Below, in pieces: positions 8,595 through 14,294 of a stretch of DNA of 23,777 nt. This stretch comes from Prevotella sp. UBA4268 (GTDB taxonomy: Bacteria > Bacteroidota > Bacteroidia > Bacteroidales > Bacteroidaceae), in NCBI GenBank assembly GCA_002395135.1, contig DGWC01000042.1, forward strand, positions 1 to 23,777, in the 5' to 3' direction. Every line of letters begins with the position of its first letter. Within the stretch, counting starts at the first letter, position 1. Position numbers and translations under genes: made by a program. The notes beneath the pieces are model-generated. The model was not told the origin of the DNA. It worked only from the letters and a program-made list of their open reading frames with translations, and did not search any database.

Positions 8595-9566
8595 TCAGCG
8601 CCGGCCACCGAACCGTGCGCCACCACCGCCACCGCTGCTACGTGAACCGCCGAAACTGCTGCCGCTGCTGCGTGCTCCACCGAAACTGCCGCCACTGCTA
8701 TGCGAACCACCGAAACTGCTTCCACTATATGAAGAGGAACTGCTCGAAGGGGTATAGGTGCGCGTGCTGCTGCTCGTTGTTGGACGGCGTCCACCGAAAG
8801 AGCCACTGCGAGCGCTGGAATTCTGCGACTGGTTATACGCACGTGTCGTCTGTCCGTTACCTCGATAACCACCGAAATTGCCTTTGCGTGTGGTTGTTCC
8901 ACCACGTGTCACAGTACCATGGTTACTCGTTCCAGTAACACCGTTTCCGTAACTCACATGATAGGAAGCAGGAGCATACCAACTGCTATAATACCCACCC
9001 CAGTGACGATAGGGATGTCCCCAGGCATGATAACCATAGTGCCAAGGACTATACCAGCCATACAAACCGCCATACCAGCCACCGTAATACCAAGGGTCAT
9101 ACCAGGGATCGTACCAAGGATCATACCATCCGTAATAGCGGGCACGCCAGTATGGGCCGAAGCCATAGTAACTGTAGAACAGCGGATCATACCAGTAATA
9201 GTCGTCGAAACGGCTCAGACGGCGGCTGTAGGTATAGTCATCCTCGTCGTCATATTGCACTTTCGTTCCTGGATAGACTGCCAGCGTGTCAGCCACATCT
9301 TCTTTGCTGGAATGAAACTCGATGATGTCATTGCCCAAAGAATCCGTACCGATTTTCTGGAAATAACTGCCGAACTTGCCACGACGGTTATATTCGTCTA
9401 CATTCCGATTGCTGCCGCTGTGAAAAACAGGGCTGTCGTCAATCTTTTCATAAGTGCTTGCAGCCTTTTTCACACTCTTCTTCGGGGTGAAATAAAGGTC
9501 GTCCTGTGCCATCATTGCGATTGGCAGAGCACTTACAAGGACTGCTAAAAGTACAAATCTCTTCAT
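8595..9566 (-). CDS. Exported aromatic/Gly-Ser low-complexity protein, unknown function
   Basis: 323 residues, not recognised. Residues 1-20 are a signal peptide (MKRFVLLAVLVSALPIAMMA, cut before QDD). Residues 21-110 are polar, ending in the acidic run YDDEDDY (105-111). Residues about 122-199 are extraordinarily rich in Tyr, Trp, Gly and Pro, with three tandem WYDP units (147-158). Residues about 210-323 are Gly/Ser/Thr/Arg low complexity and contain three near-identical 10-residue SFGG repeats (281-310) and a tail GGARFGGRR. The mature protein probably acts in the periplasm or at the cell surface. Low-complexity tails like this can be matrix, adhesive or cell-wall-associated, but no function is shown. 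It is probably co-transcribed with the OmpP1-like gene 87 bases downstream. Confidence 0.8.
   Translation of the reverse strand: MKRFVLLAVLVSALPIAMMAQDDLYFTPKKSVKKAASTYEKIDDSPVFHSGSNRNVDEYNRRGKFGSYFQKIGTDSLGNDIIEFHSSKEDVADTLAVYPGTKVQYDDEDDYTYSRRLSRFDDYYWYDPLFYSYYGFGPYWRARYYGWYDPWYDPWYDPWYYGGWYGGLYGWYSPWHYGYHAWGHPYRHWGGYYSSWYAPASYHVSYGNGVTGTSNHGTVTRGGTTTRKGNFGGYRGNGQTTRAYNQSQNSSARSGSFGGRRPTTSSSTRTYTPSSSSSSYSGSSFGGSHSSGGSFGGARSSGSSFGGSRSSGGGGGARFGGRR
8637..8726 (-). repeat. Three 30-bp tandem repeats inside the low-complexity gene
   Basis: A 30-base period is visible around the recurring CCACCGAAACTGC core. It encodes the 10-residue units SGSSFGGSHS, SGGSFGGARS and SGSSFGGSRS. The copies differ mainly at third codon positions, which suggests an old expansion held by selection on the protein. 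Copy number may vary between strains through slippage. Confidence 0.7.
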
Positions 9567-9594
9567 TTTTTGCTCATTTTATTATATCACGATG

Positions 9595-9625
9595 CAAATT
9601 TACTATTATTTTTACTGCAAATTTA
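9595..9625 (-). promoter_or_regulatory. Two tandem -7-like boxes upstream of the exported-protein cluster
   Basis: On the minus strand TAAATTTG occurs twice, at 9625-9618 and 9602-9595. Both lie within an 11-base direct repeat (TGCAAATTTAC on the plus strand) at 9593-9603 and 9616-9626. Each fits TAnnTTTG. The nearer box would give a leader of about 20-30 bases before the ATG at 9566. They may be tandem promoters or a duplicated regulatory site. Confidence 0.5.
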
Positions 9626-9668
9626 CGGAATTTCCCTAATGATACATAGGATTTTCCCTATTTTTTTA

Positions 9669-9676
9669 TACTTTTG
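9669..9676 (+). promoter_or_regulatory. -7 box for prmA
   Basis: TACTTTTG at 9669-9676 matches TAnnTTTG, 20 bases before the prmA ATG at 9697. The GTG at 9676, which would extend the prmA frame by seven codons, overlaps this box and so is not a plausible start. Confidence 0.55.
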
Positions 9677-9696
9677 TGGCAAATTTAACAAAGAAA

Positions 9697-10605
9697 ATGA
9701 AATATTACGAAGTAAACTTCATCATTTCGAATGCCGCAACAAACGGCGACAAACCAGATGATTCCCAGATGGCCACTGCAAGAGACATCGTGGCGGCCCT
9801 GGCAGGAGAAGCCGGATTTGAATCATTCGAAGACACTGACAACGGAATAAACGGCTACGTGCAGGCAGAGTTGTATGACAAAGATCTGCTTGAAAGCATG
9901 CTGGAAACATTCCCCATGCCTGACCTACACGTAGAATACACCGTCGCAGAGGCAGAGGACAAGGACTGGAATGCCTGCTGGGAAGAGGAAGGATATGAGC
10001 CCATCGTGATTGAAAACCGCTGTGTGATACACGACATGCACCATCCCGTGCCCCAAGATCTGCATCCCGAGATAGACATCGTGATTGATGCGCGCCAGGC
10101 TTTCGGCACCGGCACGCACGAAACCACACAGATGGTGGCATCGGCACTGATGAATACCGACCTGAAAGGCAAGCGCGTGCTCGACTGCGGCTGCGGAACC
10201 GGCATTCTCTCGTTGGTTGCCGCCAAGTGCGGAGCAGCCCAGATACTGGCTTACGACATAGACGAATGGAGCGTGGAAAACACCAAACACAACTGTAAAC
10301 TGAACGAAGTGGACAACGTGGACGCGCTCTTGGGCGACGTCAACGTGCTTTCCCACGTTAGCGGAGTGTTCGATGTGGTGGTGGCCAATATCAACCGCAA
10401 CATACTTCTTGCCGACATGCCTCACTATAAAGACGTTATGAGCGTTGACAGCATACTCATTCTCAGCGGATTCTATGTGGAAGACGGCATGAAAATCGCC
10501 GAAGAAGCAGGTCTGTTTGGCATGCGGCTCATCAAGACGGCAAGCATCAACAACTGGTGCATGCTCGCTTTCCTGATTGACAACAACAGTAACCACACAC
10601 TATAA
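9697..10605 (+). CDS. prmA: Ribosomal protein L11 methyltransferase PrmA
   Basis: 302 residues, normal for PrmA, which uses S-adenosylmethionine to methylate amino groups of ribosomal protein L11. The N-terminal L11-recognition domain runs to about 90. The catalytic domain shows DARQAFGTGTHETT (131-144), the conserved pre-motif loop, and SAM motif I VLDCGCGTG (161-169). It also has an acidic ribose-binding site around YDID (186-189) and VANINRNILL (230-239) at the motif IV position. ATG 9697 starts the conserved MKYYEVNF. It stands alone on the plus strand, divergent from the exported-protein cluster and convergent with the GH25 gene. Confidence 0.95.
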   Translation: MKYYEVNFIISNAATNGDKPDDSQMATARDIVAALAGEAGFESFEDTDNGINGYVQAELYDKDLLESMLETFPMPDLHVEYTVAEAEDKDWNACWEEEGYEPIVIENRCVIHDMHHPVPQDLHPEIDIVIDARQAFGTGTHETTQMVASALMNTDLKGKRVLDCGCGTGILSLVAAKCGAAQILAYDIDEWSVENTKHNCKLNEVDNVDALLGDVNVLSHVSGVFDVVVANINRNILLADMPHYKDVMSVDSILILSGFYVEDGMKIAEEAGLFGMRLIKTASINNWCMLAFLIDNNSNHTL

Positions 10606-10626
10606 TATGCCCACACGGCATCAAGG

Positions 10627-10666
10627 ATTCACCTGCGGGCATCGAAGAATCACCTGCGGGCACCGA
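10627..10666. repeat. 21-bp tandem duplication spanning the GH25 stop codon
   Basis: ATTCACCTGCGGGCATCGA (10627-10645) and AATCACCTGCGGGCACCGA (10648-10666) are two near-identical copies with a 21-base period. The GH25 stop (TGA, 10652-10650) lies in the right-hand copy. The left-hand copy would encode the same C-terminal residues in frame, followed by a second TGA. It looks like a seven-codon duplication of the gene's end that left a spare tail and stop beyond the functional one. Confidence 0.6.
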
Positions 10667-11483
10667 TGCACAACTGCTTCAAATCGTAGTAACTACCGTT
10701 ATAAAGGTTGAAATCCACATAGCCTCGTATGCCGGGCAGTTTGCCCGCATCGGTGTGCTGCCAGAATTTCCATTCTCCTTTATACTCCACCTTGTCCACG
10801 TAATAGTGGGCTATCCAGTAGGGATAGTCATCGAAAACGGGCGTGCCAAGATATTTCATCTTGAATTTATAATATGTATAGATGATAGGCTTCACATGGT
10901 ATTTATCTTCCACAATGTGAAGCCAGGTGAGAATTTCACGCTGGAAGTCCTCCACCGACATGTCTTTTGGTTTGTGCTCCACATCGAGCACAGGCGGCAA
11001 ATCACCCTCTATGAGTTTTGCTTTCTCCAAAAAGAAATGCGCCTGGTCACGTGCTGAAGAACGATTACTCCAAAAATGATATGCGCCACGTATAAACCCA
11101 TAGTCCAGAGCGTTACGGAAATTATCGTTAAAGTTTTCGTCCAATCGCGATGAACCCTCTGTTGCCTTGATCATGATAAACCTTATAGGACACCGTTTTA
11201 TCATGGCTCCCTGCAGTTTTTCCCAATCTATCTTGCCTTGATAATGGCTGATGTCGATGCCGCGGATTTCGTAGCCGTCGGGATATTTGGCATCACCGTA
11301 GATGGCACGCCAGCGAAATCCATAGGGACCGACAAAGAAATAATAGAACAGCCAGATATAAATGGCCACCACCGATATGCCTCCCACCCACCAGGCCCAT
11401 TTGGGATAGCGGCTGAAAACGCTCTTTTTCGACTTGCGGCGCGAAGAAGAATACCGTTTGGAAGCATTCTTTTTAGTAGTCAT
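10650..11483 (-). CDS. GH25 family muramidase (lysozyme), membrane-anchored
   Basis: 277 residues. The first 28 are strongly basic (Lys/Arg/Ser), followed by a transmembrane helix at about 30-52, so the enzyme is an N-in, C-out inner membrane protein facing the periplasm. The GH25 barrel (about 72-277) has GIDISHYQGKIDW (75-87) with catalytic-site Asp77. It also has MIKATEG (104-110), RGAYHFW (132-138), LDVEH (166-170) with Asp167 and the catalytic acid Glu169, and WIAHY (223-227). GH25 enzymes hydrolyse the MurNAc-GlcNAc bond of peptidoglycan. The start at 11483 is 34 bases past the terminator of the upstream gene, and no good -7 box is seen in between, so its promoter is unclear. Confidence 0.9.
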   Translation of the reverse strand: MTTKKNASKRYSSSRRKSKKSVFSRYPKWAWWVGGISVVAIYIWLFYYFFVGPYGFRWRAIYGDAKYPDGYEIRGIDISHYQGKIDWEKLQGAMIKRCPIRFIMIKATEGSSRLDENFNDNFRNALDYGFIRGAYHFWSNRSSARDQAHFFLEKAKLIEGDLPPVLDVEHKPKDMSVEDFQREILTWLHIVEDKYHVKPIIYTYYKFKMKYLGTPVFDDYPYWIAHYYVDKVEYKGEWKFWQHTDAGKLPGIRGYVDFNLYNGSYYDLKQLCIGARR

Positions 11484-11516
11484 GTCTGGAATTGGTCATC
11501 GTTAATCATGTAATAT

Positions 11517-11563
11517 AAAAAAAAGGAAAGCAGCCTGTACCGACAGGCGGCAGGCCGCTTTCC
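11517..11563 (-). terminator. Intrinsic terminator of the PPi-phosphofructokinase gene
   Basis: Read on the minus strand, GGAAAGCGGCCTG (11563-11551) pairs with CAGGCTGCTTTCC (11537-11525) over 13 bases with a single G-U wobble. An inner CCG/CGG pair can extend the stem, and eight T follow (11524-11517). On the plus strand the wobble would be an A-C mismatch with no U-tract, so the signal is directional. It lies just past the stop at 11576. Confidence 0.9.
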
Positions 11564-11575
11564 CGTATGAATGGA

Positions 11576-13210
11576 TTACATCTGCTCCAGAGCGAGTGTC
11601 TTGGTGGGCTGGTCGCACACCTCCGACGGTCCCCAATACTGGATAGGACCGGGATAGATATAGCAGGTTTCCTTTGCCCACTTCTCGCGCGATGCGGCGA
11701 AAGCCTTGAAAGGTTTGCCGTCGAGTTCCACCAATGCCTTGCGGATAACCGGCTTCATCTCGCCGTTTCTGCGCTCCATGTTCATCATCATTGTGATAGG
11801 CACACCTCCTGCTTTCCACTCATCCGAGCAGGCAGTAGTATTCTTCACGATGGCCATATAGCCAGTCTTGCCGTTGGCTATCAACTGTGCAGCACTTGTT
11901 CCAAGCGCATAGCAGTAGTCGGCATCGAAGTTTGAGGGAGCAGCACAACGTCCTTCATAGCCGAAGAAATGATGCTGTGTGGCGAATTTGCCCTGGAATT
12001 TGCCTTCTTTCTTCCATTTTTCAATCTTCACGGCTACCATCGTAGAGAGCAGTTTCTCAGTTTCGATGAGCGAAACCTGCACGTTTCCGTGCGGGTCACG
12101 GTCAAGTGCCAACTGACGCGCTACGTTCATAGGCAGCGAATTGAACACAGCAAGGTTCTCGTCAGTGAGATGTCCTTTTGCAAAATCTATCTGGTCTTCA
12201 CGGCTCAGTTCTTTTGCTTCGGGCATAGCGAGCACATCGTTGAGTTGGGCGATGAGTTTCTTGATGGCGGGAATGAATTCTATGAGTCCCTCAGGTATGA
12301 CAACGGTACCGAAAGGCATACCATTTGCAGCGCGAACAGCCACTGCGTTGGCGATATATTCTACCACATCGTCGAGGCTCATGTTCTTTGCCTCCACCTC
12401 TTCTGAAATCAAACAGATGTTGGGCTGGCATTGTAAAGCGCATTCCAATGCGATATGGCTGGCAGAACGTCCCATCACCTTGATGAAATGCCAATATTTT
12501 CGTGCAGAATTACAGTCGCGCTCGATGTTACCGATTAGTTCGGCATAGGTCTTGCATGCGGTATCGAATCCGAAAGAGGTCTCAATCTGGTCGTTCTTCA
12601 AGTCTCCATCAATGGTTTTCGGGCATCCAATCACCTGCACACCATACTGTTTTGCTGCATAATACTCAGCAAGCACGCATGCGTTTGTGTTCGAATCATC
12701 GCCTCCGATGATAACGATGGCCTTGATATCCAGTTCACGGATGATTTCAAGACCTTTCTCAAACTGGTCCACTTTCTCCAGTTTGGTGCGGCCGGAACCT
12801 ATCATGTCGAAACCGCCCGTATTGCGATAGTCGTCGATAAAGTCTTTCGTGATTTCCATGTAGTTATGGTCAACAAGGCCGCCAGGACCTAAGATGAAGC
12901 CATAAAGACGGTTTTCGGGATTCAGTTTCTTGATCGTGTCGAACAATCCGGTAATCACATTGTGTCCGCCGGGAGCCTGTCCGCCAGAGAGAATCACACC
13001 CACATTCATCTTGGCACTATTGGCCACGTCGCTCGTTTCAAACTCGATGAGCGGCATGCCGTAAGTGTTGGGGAAGAGTTTCTTGATTTCATCCTGGTTA
13101 TCCACGCTCTGTGTGGGAGCACCTTCTTTTACCTTTACCGGCCCTTGAAGCGCCTTTGGCAACTTCGGCTGATAAGCAGCACGGGCCTGCTGCAATGCAC
13201 TTTTTTCCAT
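11576..13210 (-). CDS. pfp: PPi-dependent phosphofructokinase (long form)
   Basis: 544 residues, matching the long PFP class. It catalyses the reversible phosphorylation of fructose 6-phosphate with pyrophosphate rather than ATP, giving fructose 1,6-bisphosphate in glycolysis. ILSGGQAPGGHN (73-84) is the phosphate-binding loop. GGDDSN (169-174) carries the Asp residue that blocks ATP use and marks pyrophosphate specificity. PKTIDGDLKND (197-207) holds the catalytic Asp of the TIDGD motif. MGRSASHIALE near 245-255 contacts the sugar phosphate. It is monocistronic, with its own -7 box at 13272-13265 and a strong terminator. Confidence 0.95.
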   Translation of the reverse strand: MEKSALQQARAAYQPKLPKALQGPVKVKEGAPTQSVDNQDEIKKLFPNTYGMPLIEFETSDVANSAKMNVGVILSGGQAPGGHNVITGLFDTIKKLNPENRLYGFILGPGGLVDHNYMEITKDFIDDYRNTGGFDMIGSGRTKLEKVDQFEKGLEIIRELDIKAIVIIGGDDSNTNACVLAEYYAAKQYGVQVIGCPKTIDGDLKNDQIETSFGFDTACKTYAELIGNIERDCNSARKYWHFIKVMGRSASHIALECALQCQPNICLISEEVEAKNMSLDDVVEYIANAVAVRAANGMPFGTVVIPEGLIEFIPAIKKLIAQLNDVLAMPEAKELSREDQIDFAKGHLTDENLAVFNSLPMNVARQLALDRDPHGNVQVSLIETEKLLSTMVAVKIEKWKKEGKFQGKFATQHHFFGYEGRCAAPSNFDADYCYALGTSAAQLIANGKTGYMAIVKNTTACSDEWKAGGVPITMMMNMERRNGEMKPVIRKALVELDGKPFKAFAASREKWAKETCYIYPGPIQYWGPSEVCDQPTKTLALEQM

Positions 13211-13264
13211 TTTACTTTTACCTAATTATTAAATTGTATATGTCTTTGTCGTCGTAATCAAATG

Positions 13265-13272
13265 CAAAATTA
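13265..13272 (-). promoter_or_regulatory. -7 box for pfp
   Basis: The minus strand reads TAATTTTG from 13272 to 13265, a TAnnTTTG match. The transcript would start near 13259, leaving a leader of about 48 bases. No TTG is seen 17-23 bases upstream. Confidence 0.5.
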
Positions 13273-13340
13273 CGCATTTTTTGCGATATTTTGGTAAGAA
13301 ATAATACTAAAAACCATCTTTTAATATATTTTTTTCATTA

Positions 13341-13376
13341 TTTTGACATGTAATTCCCAGAAAATTCTTATATTTG
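13341..13376 (+). promoter_or_regulatory. Promoter of the six-gene plus-strand operon
   Basis: TTTTG at 13341-13345 and TATATTTG at 13369-13376 are 23 bases apart and fit the Bacteroidetes -33/-7 pattern. The transcript would start near 13382 and leave a leader of about 60 bases before the ATG at 13445. It is the only clear promoter before the run of six closely spaced genes. Confidence 0.65.
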
Positions 13377-13394
13377 CAATATTGATATTACAAA

Positions 13395-13418
13395 TGCCTG
13401 CCATTCTCACATCAGGCA
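13395..13418 (+). promoter_or_regulatory. Leader inverted repeat TGCCTG/CAGGCA
   Basis: Six-base perfect arms (13395-13400 and 13413-13418) with a 12-base loop lie within the predicted leader of the six-gene operon. No U-tract follows. It may fold in the RNA or be a protein site, but it is short enough to be chance. Confidence 0.25.
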
Positions 13419-13444
13419 GAACCAGATGAAAGGAATTATAGATT

Positions 13445-13717
13445 ATGAGTAACAAAAAGGATTTAAAGAAAACCATCAACTACATTTGCGACGACCTCAT
13501 GGCAGAAAGCGTCGCTGCAGCATTGTATGGCGGCAAGCCGAACCCTGAGAATATGGAGACCCTGCTCAAATGTATCATGCGAATTCAAAGCGACTTTGTC
13601 AGCCGCGTATGTCACCCCGAGCCAGGCATGAAGGCAAGTGTCTACTACAAAGACCTGGTGAAGAGTTTTAACGAACAGGTATCCGAAATCATCGACCAAA
13701 TCGGAAACATGAACTGA
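13445..13717 (+). CDS. Small helical protein, unknown function
   Basis: 90 residues, family not recognised. It is predicted mostly helical and amphipathic with no membrane segment or signal peptide, so probably cytosolic. Two Cys (15, 43) and a third in CHPEPGM (57-63) are present, without a metal-site spacing I would trust. The segment LMAESVAAALYGGKPNPENMETLL (about 18-41) looks like two helices joined by a GGKPNP turn. It is the first gene of the operon and lies 16 bases before the acyltransferase. The promoter and the compact layout argue that it is a real gene. Confidence 0.75.
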   Translation: MSNKKDLKKTINYICDDLMAESVAAALYGGKPNPENMETLLKCIMRIQSDFVSRVCHPEPGMKASVYYKDLVKSFNEQVSEIIDQIGNMN

Positions 13718-13733
13718 ATAATCATCATTTCAG

Positions 13734-14294
13734 ATGACAAAGAAATTTTGCAGGTGGCTCCTATATAAGCGAATGGGGTGGACAAAGTTGGTTACGACTG
13801 CCCACCCCGACAAGTATATTGTGTGTTTAGCCCCGCACACCAGCAACTGGGACTTCATTCTCGGTCAATTGTATATGCGCGCCGAGGGCATGCATGTGAA
13901 CTTCCTCATGAAGAAAGAATGGTTCTGGGGACCGCTTGGACTGTTCTTCCGCCGCATCGGAGGCATTCCCGTCTACCGCTCAAAGAGCAAAAGCATGACC
14001 GACAACATCGCAGAAACGGCCCGGAAAGTGACTGAGTTCCACCTTTGTATCACGCCGGAAGGAACCCGGTCGCTAAACCCCGAATGGAAAAAAGGTTTCT
14101 ATTTCATTGCCATGAAAGCCAAGATTCCCATTCTGTTGTATGGTCTCGACTACGAGAGGAAACTGATACAATGCACGGAAAGCATTATACCAAGCGGCGA
14201 CATCGACAGGGAAATGGTAGAAATCAAACGTTATTTCAAGGATTTCAAGGGCAAGCATCCTGAGCAATTCACCATAGGAGGCGCGGCAGAATGA
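13734..14294 (+). CDS. PlsC-like 1-acyl-glycerol-3-phosphate acyltransferase family protein
   Basis: 186 residues, at the short end for the family. Members transfer an acyl chain to a lysophospholipid or a related acceptor at the inner membrane. The HX4D catalytic motif is PHTSNWD (34-40) with His35 and Asp40. The acceptor-binding motif TPEGTRS (107-113) is intact. A region resembling motif II, RRIGGIPVYR (73-82), lies between them. There is no clear transmembrane helix; the WFWGPLGLFF stretch (63-72) could bind the membrane face. The stop overlaps the next gene's ATG by four bases. Its exact acceptor, such as lysophosphatidate or an ornithine/glycine lipid precursor, is not determined. Confidence 0.85.
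   Translation: MTKKFCRWLLYKRMGWTKLVTTAHPDKYIVCLAPHTSNWDFILGQLYMRAEGMHVNFLMKKEWFWGPLGLFFRRIGGIPVYRSKSKSMTDNIAETARKVTEFHLCITPEGTRSLNPEWKKGFYFIAMKAKIPILLYGLDYERKLIQCTESIIPSGDIDREMVEIKRYFKDFKGKHPEQFTIGGAAE

Noticed and set aside
8637..8726. Short regular repeats as a possible CRISPR array
   Set aside because: The period is 30 bases with no unique spacers, the units are in frame with a coding region, and no cas genes are near.
8919..9548. Plus-strand frame rich in Ile/Pro/Val opposite the low-complexity gene
   Set aside because: The composition is the complement of the W/Y/G-rich codons. It has no plausible start region and no recognisable fold.
10606..10649. Terminator between prmA and the GH25 gene
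   Set aside because: Only short TGCC/GGCA pairings are present and no T-tract follows on either strand.
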